The notes beneath the pieces were generated by a model. It saw nothing but the letters and a program-made list of their open reading frames with translations. It was not told the origin of the DNA and did no database searches. From contig WBMW01005117.1 in assembly GCA_013396635.1 (NCBI GenBank), positions 19,874-83,873 on the forward strand: 64,000 nucleotides of DNA, written 5' to 3'. Shown piece after piece: positions 20,037-32,836 of the stretch. The DNA comes from Penelope pileata (lineage: Eukaryota > Chordata > Aves > Galliformes > Cracidae). Position 1 is the first letter of the stretch. Each line of letters opens with the position of its first letter. Position numbers and translations under genes: made by a program.

Positions 20037-20200
20037 GCACAGCTGCCCAGGGAGCGGTGGAGTCACCGTCCCTGCAGGTGTTCAGGAACTGTGGGGATGT
20101 GGCACTTGGGGACATGGCTCACTGGGCGTGGTGGGGGTGGGTTGGTGGTTGGACCTGATGATCTTAGAGGTCTTTTCCGACCTTAATGACTCTATGATTC
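20037..20200 (+). mobile_element. CR1 LINE fragment, 3' end, plus orientation
   Basis: It contains GCTGCCCAGGGAGCGGTGG, GTGGCACTTGGGGACATGG, GGGTTGGTGGTTGGACCTGA and the classic terminal TGATCTTAGAGGTCTTTTCC with an ending TCTATGATTC. It is a well-preserved 3' terminus of an avian CR1. Sequence just upstream (from about 19870) may be a more degraded part of the same insertion. Confidence 0.93.
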
Positions 20201-23200
20201 AACAGAAGAGTTGAGAATGTTCTCTGAGTGGTTAAGGCCGCACTAAGGAGATAGAGCAGGGAAGTTGAAGTCTTCTTGAATAGACAAGGACTTCAGGCAT
20301 CTCACCAGGGAGAACTTCTAGCTGCATTTTGTGGGAAAGAAGTACATGTAACTACTTAACTCTAGAATATGGTGTAGACTAATCCTGAGGGGAAAGTGGT
20401 GCCACTTACCATGGTTGCAGAGGCCAGAGAAGAGTGGGGGTGGAGCTGCCTGCCTCTGCTTTCCTTCACGGGCGTTAGATGTGGAAGTTGCCCCGCACCT
20501 GATGCTGCACCGAGGAGGCACGCTGCTCAGCGAGCCTGGGACGGCTGCAAGGGCTGCCCTGGCATTAGGTCTTGCTTCTGTTGGCACTTGAAGGGTCAAT
20601 AAGTCTGCCTCCATTCCTCAAACATAACATAAGAATAGTAGCAATTCAAAGGAATATCGGGCGAGTTAATAAATTAAAAATGTCAAGTTGCTTAACTACA
20701 ATGTTGATGAGGTCCATATACATTCTTCAGTAACAACAGATAGCCTCTGCCCTGATGAACAATTTAAATAAACCAGAGGTACAGAAGGAATAATCTATGT
20801 CTATACCTATGTGAAGTAGCATGTTAGATTTGGAAAACAGAGCCCCTTTATGCTACTTCGGCTTGCCCTGCAGCCAGCGATAATAAAAGTTGGAGTGGGT
20901 GTCCTCACTGCTTTTCATCAAGCTTCTCTCTGAGATTATACGGTAGGAGTACCAAAACAATCCAACCTGATGGCAGCCCAGACCCGTGCATCTGCCTTCA
21001 AAGGTATGTTGTGAATGTACAGTGTGTGAAAGCACAGCGCCAAGTGCAGATGCAGGAAAGGCTCCTTTTCATCTGGTTGCCAGGAGGATGTGAATGTTAG
21101 ATGTTATGCTGACAGAAAATGACAATGTTCAAATCACAGGGGGGAGAAACCTACAATTATTGTGGTTTCCTTTATAAATGTATATCCACTGCTATTTTTA
21201 ATCTCAAGACTTATCTTGCTAGATGGTGTAGAACCTTGAACTTGTGTGCTTAGAAGTAGCTTATGTGCATCAAATATTTTAATTATTGGATGAAGCTATT
21301 ATCTGTGACTAGTAATACCTGTTTTCTGCTTGGCACGTGCAGTGCATTTAAAAGGGGAGGAAAAAAGGCACAACACGATGGTTGCAGCAGAAAAGGTTTC
21401 AGATGAGCTTATATGTTGTGGTAAAGTGCCACAAGCTCCCAAACAGAGATGTGTCATTTAGTGTCTGCTCTCTTGGGGAGCGCCAGCCGTAATTACTAGC
21501 TGTCCTAGCAGAAGACATTCAGGAGATTACATGTGCTATTGAGAGATGATGATTTGGGTCCTTCTTGTGTTTAATAGTAGTCATAACTGCAAGGGGAAAA
21601 TGAATGTGATCATGTGCACAATCTTTGCTTACAATATACATGTTACCGAAAATTTTCATCATAGTGTAAAAGAATTGGGGGGAAGAAAGGTTATTCAGTT
21701 TTAAGGTGCTGAAAAGATGCTCCCAGCAGTGCGTGGAAGGGCATTGAGTTACGCTGTCCTCTCCTTTTATGCTATCATTTGTTGTATGTTTTTCTTAATG
21801 GAAAATTGGGTTTTTTGTTTGGAAGAAATGTGTTTCCATAGGGACTGGTCAAGTCTGAACTTGAATACTGGTGAGCTCTGGAAGTGTCGCAAACCTTGAG
21901 CGCAAACTGTGGCTCCTCAGTAGCAGGCCTGTCTGCACTGACCTGAATGTAACTCGCTCACATCACTTAAGTTGTAGACCTGAATTTCTATCTAATCTTC
22001 CCTAAATCAAGGATAAGAATTGATATCAGCCTTTGAATGTGAGATGTAGGCTTTCTCATGGAAGCAAAGCGTTCTCATGGAAAGCTCAGATGCAGATCTG
22101 ACCTCCCTCAACACCCCGGGGCACTAGGAGGATGCTTCTGGACTCTAGCTCATATCCATAGGTGTTTCCAGAAACCACTGCAAAAGCTGCAGGAGCATGA
22201 CATGATACGAAATTGGATGCTAACTGCCTTTCACTGTCTCTTGGGTTTGCGGATGGCAGAATATGTGCCCTTTATGCATAGCCCTTAGCCAGCATATCCC
22301 TCGCTTTTAGTCCGTTCCAATTACCATCTCTGCTTTAAGAAAAGGCAGAATGTGGGATGTCTTTTATCTCGGAGGTGGGAGAAAAGACAAGGCTCAGACG
22401 CGTCTCTCCACTTCCCAAACCAAATCTAGGGAAAAATCTGGAAAAGCAAGCACTGCTGCTGGTTTTGATTTTGCTTTTCAACAGATGGATCTCATATGCC
22501 CATGTGATTAAAGAGAGACGGTATCAGATAAGTAAGGTTCGATATTTTTCCTTTTAAAATTACAGTATGTACAAACTAACATCGAGAGACGTGTTTGAAG
22601 CAAATCAAACACGTTAATCAAAACCAGGGTTATGTTTTGATATGAATGGGAGATTTGGGTTGACTCAGAACGCAGTCAGGCTCGTTCAGTTATGAGAAAA
22701 CAAAGGCTCCCAGTTCTGGGAATATTGGCACTGCCTTCAATAGAAGAGAGATGTGGCTCACAGAGAAAACAGAGTCATGGGATAGATGGAGTGTTAGCAT
22801 GGAGAGCTACTGTTTATGTTGGAGCAGGCTCGATGAAAGGTTTCATGTACCAAGAAGTCATCTGCTATACAGTGATCGCAGAGGCAGCATGGGTGGTGCC
22901 CGAAATGGCTGTTAGACATGGGCCAGCTTGCTCTCAAAAATGTTATTTTCCTCCTCATCACTGCTGGAAGGAGGCTGAGGAGGTATGGAGGCAGTTCCCT
23001 GCTGCTGGCGTGGGGCTGTCTGCTGGGACAACGGGCAGTGACATGGGACAGGGAGAGTGCCTTTCTCCAGCTGGTTGCAGCAAGTCCTGCCTCGTGTTAC
23101 ATCATCTCTTGCTGTAATCACTGCATCGCAGATCAAGATAAACACTTGTGTGGAGTCAATAAAGCTGATTTTTATTTTTGTAATCAAATCTTAAGAGCCA

Positions 23201-23355
23201 CCTGATTCTGCATTGAATCAAGACTATAATTTTGACAGTAAACATCTGATATTTCATTGTAATGAAGCAGCTAAGAATGAATAGAGCCACATTTTTGATT
23301 AATCAGAATTTTGTTGCCAAGGAATTAATCTGTTTTCCCTTCTCTGTGGAAAAAA

Positions 23356-23377
23356 CAACAACAACAACAACAACAAA
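23356..23377. repeat. (CAA)n microsatellite
   Basis: Seven CAA units follow an A-run. It is a simple repeat with no further context. Confidence 0.95.
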
Positions 23378-26300
23378 CCCCAAACTCTCTCTAAAATGAA
23401 TTTCTCAGCAGGGATAATTATAGGAACTGTTGAGTGGACTCCAGCGGCACATGTTTCAACATTTCTTTGTTTTCATGGATTAAGAGGCTAAAGGGGGAAA
23501 ATAGATGACAGTTAAATAGTGAATTTGACTATTATTATTTTCCTTGAACATGAAATAAGAGAAAAGGACCCAGGAGTTCCTGGCCACTAGCTGTTTCTGG
23601 GTGAGATGAGAGAGCGAGTTGAACTCCAAGTGCACGTACTGATGTAGAAAAGGCTCCAGGGCTGCAGTCTGTCCAAGCTACCTCCTGCTACAACAGCTCA
23701 GGAGCTGCTGGAGTGATACCTTCTCTGACTGCGCTCCCTTAGATATCTCCCATCTTCGGAGGCAACGCGGGTGATGCTAACAGAGCTGACAGGCCAAAAA
23801 ATGAGTTCACTCTACAGAATGGAACTTTACTGAGTTGCTTGCAATTTATAGCTGTGAATCCATTTGTGCACGTGACAGATGTGTAATTTCTGTGGGTATG
23901 AATAAACAGAGCAACCACTTAGTGTTTTAAAAGGATGCTTTCTGTCATGGCTTATGGCAGCAAGGATGCATCTCATTTCTTCTAAGTTTTTAAAGGAGAA
24001 AATGTTTTTTTCTTTGCTGAGAAAAGCTACCACTTACGCTGTTTGTAATAAATGATGTGTCAGTTGCCATATTCCTGCTTTAATACATCTCTTTAGGATG
24101 CAGAAAGCTATGTTCAAAATAATAACCAGGCAGCATTAGAAAATCCAGAGGATACTGCCTCTGCATCAGAAGTGGGGACCCAAACGTCATGGTTCGGGCT
24201 CATCGGTATTGATGAGTGCTTTAGATGTGAGTAATTGAAACTTGCTGCTCCTGTGTGCTTCTAGCAAAGTGTGAAATTGAGGAACCAGAGGACAATACCA
24301 GATGCATAGATGCATGCCTGCAGTTTGTGTGCTTGCTTTGTGGGTGACTGAAGCGTTTTATTGTCTGCTTACCCCTGAGCAGGGAGTGCAGAAATGCTTC
24401 GGGATGAGAACAGCGTGGGTCCTAAGCTTCACTTCTTCGTGTTAGTGTTATCAAAAAACCCAGAAGCACTGTGTAAGGCTGTCTAACAAGCGGGTAGGTC
24501 TTGTTAGTGTAGTTGAAACCGTACTCCTATTTTTAATTACCTTCTCTGGAAGGGACGTAAAAACTTTTCTCACATAAGTGATGACACGTATGGATTAAAA
24601 ATACGCGTGGATTACGCAGTGATCTGAACTGTTCTTGAAGAAAGTGTTTGTGGTTAAACAAGGACTGGGCTGTTTTGCCCTCTTGGTCGCTCTAAACAGT
24701 GGCTGAAGATTTCCTTCCACACCAGAAGTTGTGTCCTGTATTAATCATGTCTGCAGCTGTAGGGAGGCAGATGAAGGAGAGAGAGTGAGGTGATTGGTCC
24801 CTTTAAAAGTCATGCAAAGTGGCATTAAATGAGTCTGCTTAGAATCAGAGTTCCTTTAAATGAGATGGTAGTTCTTGTGCAATAGATTCTTAAATACTAT
24901 ATGGAAAATGTATAATTGTTGAAAGAGATAACAGACAATTTTGTGTTAATAAGGTATTCATATAATAGCTGGAAAAATGGAAACGTTTTCCTGAGTGTGA
25001 CTCAGTGGGCAGAGCCCTTTCTAATCAGGAAAATCAGCTTCAGCAGCTCATATGTCAACATGTGAGAAGGGAGAGAGAAAGAAGAGAGTAGAGTGGAGCT
25101 GAATTGCATCTCATCTTGCAGTTATTCAAGGCAGAACGCCCTGAGTACGGCAACTTGGTAAGAAATTACACCAACAGCAACATACAGCTAGCTTATTTGA
25201 ACACACAGCTTATGGGGTATTTTGATATACAAATCTTTGTGTAAATCCAACTTTATACTTCTGTAGGATTGGCATGGCTATTTTTCCCATCTGGTCAGCT
25301 CCATTTGTCCCATGCAAGCAGTGAACAGTTAAGGTACCTCAATATAGAAATATTTCTTGCCATATATATTTATCACTTGCGTCAATACTTTCTAAAGAGA
25401 ATAAAATGTTGTATGCATGTTAGAAATTGCAGCCAGAGTCTCCTCATTTTAAGAGGAAGTCTCCAGTGCAGTGAACCCAAATCCAGATTTCTTCTGCTCC
25501 TTCTCTGCAGAGCAAGTCAGTTCAAGACCTGAGTATTCCCCTCAAATCTATAGTCTACATTAAGTCTGGAACCTTGTAAATTTCCAGCTATAAAGCAACC
25601 CAGTCAGGCTTGACTGCTAAGTTATGGATATTTTCTGCTTTCTTCCTTGCTCTGATTAACAATTCATTCTTCAAACAGTGATGCAGACACCAGTGTGAAT
25701 ATTCCTATAGGAGCTCTATGACGGAACAGGGTCAGATTGTGGATGGGGACGGCCTTCTGCATAAATCACTTCCTGTTGCAACACTTTTCTTCTGTAAAAT
25801 AGTATAGTAAGAGTTATCTGTAAAGCAAAAGAACACCCTGACTCCAGACAGCCACGTCTTCTCCATTAGCTACATTTTGTCTATCTACCTTGAAGTGTGA
25901 AAAAGGTTTGAACCAGTACCCCTTCATGCTTTCTAACAAATATGCTTCTGTCTCACTTTTATCGCAGATCTGGGCTTTAACCTTTCTCGTGTTAAATTCT
26001 GGTTTTAAAAAAAAGACACTTTCAGTCTATTAGAGTGCTAAAGTATCCTTCCATTTCACAGTCTATTTCCTTAAAAGGTTGTCACAGCAGCAGTAAACCG
26101 AAGACCAGTTAAACACGGTGACAAAATTGTAATTTTGTTCTTAACATTCCGATCTATAAGAGGCAACAAAGATTTCCAGCCCACTGAAAATTCTTGCTCT
26201 GTTACATCTTAACTGACACTTAGTGCTTAGATAGTCATCAGAACACAGGGAAAAAGATTGCAGCTTTACCTCAGTGACACTAGAGCTGAAGAGGTGCTTT

Positions 26301-27984
26301 CGTTCTCAGCCTTCATTTTCAGGCACTTCAGCTTTCTGAATACATTACCCTTTGGGCTCCCATTACACATGCCTGCTTTAATCCCAAAGGTGGTTTGTGG
26401 CATTTTTCTTTGAGCTTTTTCTTGATTTATTTATTACATTTTCTTGGCTATTTGTTTGATCCCTAAATATGTGGAAAAGTATTGCCGTTATTTCATCAAA
26501 AGTTCAGGTTTTGTTTTCTGTACCTCGATATCAGCGCTTCTGCAGAACATCTGCCTTTGGTACAGTAGAGAAAATTTCTTTTAGAGATAACTGTTCAAAG
26601 TTGTTAAAACCTACTTGCTCTGTTCTGGCTCTTACTTCTTGAAATAACCAAGATGTTCTTTCTTAAAAAAGAATCCTGCAGTGTGGTATCATGGTTAAAA
26701 GTGTAAATGTGTGCTAACTTATTCATGAGATTGCCCTGTGTGAAGGTGGCAAAGCATATCTGAGTAATAATAAATGGATGATTTCTGATCGTTCAGAGCA
26801 TCTATCTAATGACTCCACTCTCCTTTGTGATGGAGGAAAAAAAGTGCCACTGTTTCACCAAGAAATGCCACACATAAAAGCCAGAGTTCGTCTACAGCTT
26901 CAGTCTTGCTAATGAAATCCCCTTTGTTTACGCAGTTTGGATTAGCAGACAATGTGGGAAAGTGATGAGGAACAGGGAACATCAGATCCGCTGCTCCAGC
27001 TTCCCAGTGGAGCTCCTGTCAGCCCACAACTAATAATTTCAGTCTCTTGGCTTTTGGTGTAAATGGATTAACTCAGAAGATGAATTAACATTGAGAGGTT
27101 TGTGCTTCAGTGAGAAACCACTCTGTGCATGTGCACAGAAGGAATGGGAGGTCAGCATAAAGAACCAAAGATCATTAAAAACAAACAAAACCAAATCCTG
27201 AGTGGGAACTTTCTACAACACGGCCACGTCTGGTCTGCAGTCGTTCTCAAGTTACTTAAGATTGTGAATGTTATTTATGTACATAGAGTACATAGGCTCA
27301 TTGTTACATCTTTGAGTCACTGTCAGGGACAGATCCAATAAAATACAGCCCAGCACACTCCTCTTCATCCTCAGGGTTCCTACGAGGCTGTTGTTTTACG
27401 GAGTCTGATAATGCTGGCTGATGATGAGCTCATCAAAAACTAACATGTAAAGATTTCAGAGTTTCCATGTTGCACACAGTGGCCTTTTACTGAAAAGATG
27501 CATCCCCAGGTGAAGAACATGAACTGATACAAAGTTCACAGAAATACTGTCTTGTTTTTCCAAGCTACTGTAGAGCATTATAAGGAGAAAAATCCAAGGC
27601 TGGGTAGTTCTGTGAGCAAACATCCTGCCGTTGTGAGCCTGGGAAAGGCAACTGACAGCTGTTACAAACAAGTGTCTGTTTTGTGATGAGGGTCAGTTAT
27701 GGCAGCGATGGCATAAAGTGATGGCCTTGAAAATATGTGGCTTTCTTTTAAAGAAATGTTAAGTATGAGTTTAAGGTGTAGTTTCATCCTTTCTCTTCCT
27801 TCTTTTCCATCTTTTTTCCCCTCTCCCCTCCCTCAAACCTCTCACAATAGCTTGGTCAGCAGCATTTCCTTGCTTCATTGGTTTTGAAAAGGACTTGCTG
27901 CTCCCTGCTGTTAGATTATTTCCAGGAGACTGTCTCAGGTCAATAGTCATAACAGTCTTTGCTCAAATCTTTCCCCAACCCAGA

Positions 27985-28018
27985 CAAAAAATAAAAAAAT
28001 TAAAAAAAAAAAAAAAAA
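27985..28018. repeat. A-rich low-complexity run
   Basis: The run is nearly pure A, ending in a run of 17, interrupted by isolated T. No retrocopy or SINE body was found on its upstream side. Confidence 0.9.
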
Positions 28019-29321
28019 CCACCAAAACTAGGTAGAGGGGAAGGAAAGCTTGTTTTTATTTACATGATTGATCCAGAGAACTTTTGGTAAGGAACTTGCT
28101 TTTTCTGAATAAGTACCCAGTCGCTGCACGCAATTCCTGTGAAGAATTTTCTTCTACAAGACGAAAGGTTTCAGGTGAAATTGTAGAAAAACAGCGAGAT
28201 GTTTTATTGATATTGACTTCACTTAAATCTTTGAAAAAAGATTACTTGCTCCAAGAAGTTTTGTGAATCTGTCTGAAACTGTCTTTGATGTGCATCTAAC
28301 ATGGCTGTTATTTATGTGCCGTTCCAGGGGACGTGTTAGCCTGCAGCTCTTCACTGGGGTGCTGAATGCCTCACTTTGGACTAAGAACACCTGAATTCTT
28401 ATCTTAGCCTTCTTCTAAGCTCCTCGAGTTTGCCTGGCCAATTTGGGGCACCCGAGAGAGCAGAACTTTCAGCATCACTTTTATTTTAGACCAAGTGTTT
28501 GAACTAGTACTTGGTAGTGGAAATAATTAAACTGTAATTGAGGATTAGCTCTCTGAGTGAGTACTAAGAGCAAAGGCAACCCATGCTCACCATCTCCCTG
28601 GAAGTAAGGGGTAACAGTGAAGCCAGTCTTAGTAGTAAATGAACAGATACATAAGCTGTGGAGTTAGTTTCATTTTGAATGTGTGACAGAAAAGAAGGGT
28701 GTTATTCACAGTTCTTGAGCTGCAAATCTCATCTTCCCAGCCTTTGAATGTTTGGATTTAGGAATTTGGAATAAACTCTTTTTTAATAAACAACAAACAG
28801 TACAGGAAGAACAGGTTGCACTCTGACAAAGAAAATGTGGATTTCTTGGGTATAAGCAAGTTCTGTCAGGAAGGCAACCAGCCATCCTCAAGCTTCCTTA
28901 CGTGTTTCTTTTTTAAATAGACATTATTCTGTTTAGATGTGGAGTTTAAACACCTGTGCTTCTGTGTTCTAAGGGAAAGATTTTGAAAGTGAAAAACAGG
29001 TAAGGGAATAGCTTGTCAGAAAATAAGAATTCAGCGCTTCAACATTCCAAAGTGTTTCTACACATCAGGACAAAGAAACTGCAGCTGAGATCTAAAACCG
29101 TTCTACCTTCAGTGTTTTTCAGGTCTGGATTAAAGAGGCTGTGATGGCGGAGGGAGGTGATGGTGTTCTGAGCTCTGTTAGCCTGAGATAAGTGGTGTCT
29201 TGACTAAAACCTTTTAGTTGTTGCTAGTCAAACTGTTTGAGTTCTTACATGGGGAAAAAAAAAAATCAAATTCTGCTGCTGCTGAGCTGTTAGTGCGTAA
29301 GCATCTCTGTCTCAAAAAGTG

Positions 29322-29346
29322 TTTTTTTTTAAAAAAAAAAAAAAAA
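29322..29346. repeat. T9-A16 low-complexity run
   Basis: Nine T followed directly by sixteen A, forming a self-complementary tract. Confidence 0.95.
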
Positions 29347-29675
29347 TTTGCTGGGACAGTCTTCATTTTAAAGTCAGTGGCACTTTTGCTGTTGAAATAA
29401 AGGAGTGCTTACTCGTACTTGACAACTAAGGATGCATCTGCTGAATAGTTGTCCTACTCTTATATTGACAGGAATGCCTAAACTGTTAAGCAATGGAGAA
29501 TGACCAAGTGTATGAGACTTTTTCAGGCCCAGTAACAGTTCCTTGTACAGAGTACAAGAGTGTGAGCTATGGAAGATGAAACCTCAAGCCTTGCTTCAAG
29601 CTAGGAAGAATAGCAGTTCTTTAGATATGGATCTTCTGCAACACCCTACTGCTGGCTAATCCAGGGTGTCTGGCA

Positions 29676-29920
29676 GAATCACGGAGTAGCTGAGGTTGGA
29701 AGGCACCTCTGCAGATCTCCTAGTTTAACCTGCTGTCCAACCAGGGTCAGCTACAGCAGATTCTACAGGATTGTGTCCAAGGATGGAGACTACACAACCT
29801 ATCTCAGCAACCTGCTCCAGCATTTGATCACCCTTAAACTAAAGTCTTTCAAAAGATTTAAACAGAATTGCTTATATTTCAGCTTGTGCCGATTTCTTTT
29901 TGCCCTTTTGAAGAGTCCTG
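29676..29920 (-). mobile_element. CR1 LINE fragment, minus orientation
   Basis: It starts AGAATCACGGAGTAGCTGAG, then GTTGGAAGGCACCTCTGCAG, AACCAGGGTCAGCTACAGCA, GGATGGAGACTACACAACCT, and CAACCTGCTCCAGCATTTGA. This is the reverse complement of the CR1 3' end in the usual order. The inner part beyond about 29850 is diverged, so the right limit is approximate. Confidence 0.9.
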
Positions 29921-32713
29921 CTTTGTCTTTTCCCCCATCTCATGGGAATTCCTACACGTTTTTGCTTATTTTAACACAAACAGATGATGAAATTATGTGA
30001 GATCCATGGATGCCTGTGCTTGGCCATCTACTTATCTTCAGAGGAAGACTTGAGAGTACTCATTTCATCTCTTCTCACAGAAGAACTAGAGAGCTTCACC
30101 TCAGGCTATGAGCCACAAGGTGCTGGAAGCAGGGAATGTACAGCAGAGAAGCACAACTGTGCTTGGCTTGTTCTTAAATTTTTCCACTGCCTTTGGTTAC
30201 TGAGCACTGTTAGAGGTATGACACTGAACAGAACTGACTTCTGGTATGACATGGTGCAGCTATTTTTACTTTCTAAGACTTTGAGTTTCAGAGTGATGGC
30301 TGCTGCTGGATTTGCTGGTTGTTATTCTTGGTTAGTCTGCGCAGTGATTTTGGAGTTGGGCATTTTGTCAGCTTGCCACGCTCTGAGGAGGCAGAGATGT
30401 AGCAGCACTCAGTGAAGGGGAGAATGGCCTTTAAATGATGCTCTTCATTTGAAGTAGTTGCTGGCCAAAGAGACTGAGGAACTCTTAAAGCTGAATACCC
30501 CACGCAGAGCCCCTCCGATGGGGAGGAAAAAAAAAAAAGGCTCCTAGATGTTTACTTTGAAGCTTGATTACCATAATTGTAAATAAAGGGTAGTATGCAT
30601 GTATTGCAATTCAGGTGTTGTTTGCTCTTTACAGTGAGTGTGAAATGAGCTTTCAATTGTTAAGTGCAGGTTTTCTTGATTGATGTGAACCTGTTTTCTC
30701 TTTTTCTCTGTAAGCAGGCACTTCTTACTTTCTAGCTCTGTTCAGAGTATGAATAATCAATTAAAAAAAAAACCTTTAAAAAAAAATTAGCATTGCAAAG
30801 AGGTTCATTTCCTAATGCCCTAGGACAGCAAGAACTTCTGAGCTAGGAAATTACATGCCTTTAACGGGACTGTTGACTCTGCCATTGAATGAAAGCTGTA
30901 CATCAAGAGAGATCTCTCATTAAATGATTATAGCACAAATTCTTCCTAGAAGATACAAGGCACTTTCTCTTTTGGTTCTGCGTATGACTTTTTACAGCTT
31001 GGAGAACTGAAAATAATGCGTGAGAGGAAAAGTGTATCTGTGACCAATGGAAACATGAAAGGGGAAGAAAAGTTGCAAGTATTCAATTGAATACCTGCTC
31101 ACCTCCTCGATATCCATGTCCCCGTGCATCAAAGGCTTTGCACGCTGTCTGAAAGATACTGTTTTTATCACTGCACAATTTCACATCCTTTGGGACAAAT
31201 TCTGCTAGCTATCAAGAAAATTATTTGTATAAAAAACTTGTCCTATTCGCAAAGGCACAGGAATTTGGCCAAGCATTAAAGATGCAAGTGCATTTTAATG
31301 TATTGTATACTGTGCATTTTCCTTGCCTCCATTCCAGTGGGAGCCAAGACTCCTTCCTTATGCTGTGGTCTCTGTATTCAGACTGGGTTTGATTTGGAGC
31401 AGCTGAGCGTTTCTCTGACTCAACTGGTCTTGGTTAATTATTTCGGATTTTTCTTCAAAGCACAGCCTGACCAGGCTCATCTACCTTTGGCCTTGGCTCA
31501 TTAGGCCAAAATATTTAACAAGTTTCAGTTACTGCGATGACGACTTGGGAATAAGCAGGGATTTTGGCTTTTTATTGTGGCATTGTATTGATGGGAAACA
31601 TAGGTCAGGAGCCTTTTCATTCCATCTCTGCCTGTTTGGATTCATGGCTAGGTTGAGGAGGGTGTCAAGCATCCTAGTTGGCAACTCAAAGCGTGTATCA
31701 GTAGCATCAAAATAAGTCACAGAATTCCAGATGACAGTGTAGTCCTAAACTTTGTAAAGCAAATCAATTTCACTACGAAGGTACTCTGTAAAATCTGTTG
31801 CCTCTGTAAATTTAACATGCTCTAAACAACATGGTTTTTCCAATCTGACCTATTCCTTGTCTATTTCTGCTGCTGACATTGTACACAAACAGATTTTGTC
31901 TGTATGTAAACAGTTGTAAACAACTGTAAACAATCCTTAATTTTTTTGCAGTACCATGAATTGCTTTGCAGGTGCAAAACTTATAAATAGTGGAAATAGA
32001 GGAAAATAGTGGATTTTCCATACGCTCTGTGGATACATACACAAATTTTAGGAATGCTATTTCCCACTTATCCATTCATCTCTTTGAATTCCAATCTCTC
32101 AGTCATTGCTTTTTCTCTCAGGACTGCTGTGAGGCTTAATTCATTAATGTCTGTAGAGTGCTTTGAAATCCTTAGATGAAAGGGATTATAGAAGTGCAAA
32201 ATATTAATATTAAAGCAAAAATGTGAACCCACAACTGCTCTCCTTCTCTCCCTTAGCTCACCTGTTCCACAGCCTTTGTAATGATACAAACTTACCTTAG
32301 GATTAAGACAAATGCTTTTTAATTTGATGTACAGGTAACATGAGGTTGTAAATGCTGATTTTTTTTTTTTTTAGATTTTTTTCATATTAACATAGTTAAT
32401 GTAAGAAACTTTTTAGCAATCTTTTAAATCTTTTCCCTTTTCCCTCCCCACCCCAAGTCTCACTGCTTTCCCAAAATGTGATCCTGGTTAAATCTAGCTG
32501 AATCTTCTTGGACTGCATCAGTGTGGAGAGATGCATACTACTCTCCATAGACTTGTATTAGGAAAACAGAAATATCTCTATCAGATTTATGTAATTCCAG
32601 ACTGCAAAATAACTGGCATAACATAGTCTTTTCAAACTGTGTTATTTGTTTTCTAGATGGAAACCATCCTCTCTACCCTAACATCTGCATCGGTTTCTGT
32701 ATGTTCTCTGTTT
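29921..32713. other. intergenic spacer, no gene seen
   Basis: No exon was supported. A 143-codon frame at 29984-30415 has no recognised domain and begins in degraded CR1 flank. Nothing else was recognised apart from short A-runs near 30528 and 30762-30787 and a T-run at 32359-32372. Confidence 0.5.
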
Positions 32714-32836
32714 TCACGGGATCACAAGATAACTCAGATCGGAACGACCTCAGATCTCTCATCCAACCTTCTGCCCAAAGCAGAGTCAGCTGTGCAATCA
32801 GACCAGGTTTCTCAGGGCTTTGTCCAGTCAGAGATT
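32714..32836 (-). mobile_element. CR1 LINE fragment, minus orientation
   Basis: The order ATCACAAGATAACTCAGATC, CATCCAACCTTCTGCCCAAA, GCAGAGTCAGCTGTGCAATC, AGACCAGGTTTCTCAGGGCT, TTGTCCAGTCAG follows the reverse complement of a CR1 3' end. An 85-codon frame across it (32657-32914) is therefore repeat sequence rather than a gene. Confidence 0.88.

Larger units (their letters stand above)
20201..29675. other. intergenic spacer, no gene seen
   Basis: This is AT-rich DNA without supported exons. It contains a (CAA)n microsatellite at 23356-23377 and an A-rich run at 27985-28018. Several stretches rich in TAAT-type and other homeodomain-like words could be enhancers of either flanking gene, but nothing in a single sequence proves it. 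Confidence 0.5.

Noticed and set aside
20224..20300. tRNA-like word GAGTGGTTAAGGC, resembling a tRNA-Ser or Leu D-arm
   Set aside because: No acceptor stem, anticodon arm or T-loop (GGTTCGAATCC) follows at the required spacing.
27960..28020. A-rich tail suggesting a processed retrocopy
   Set aside because: No coding remnant, poly(A) signal or target-site duplication is recognisable upstream.
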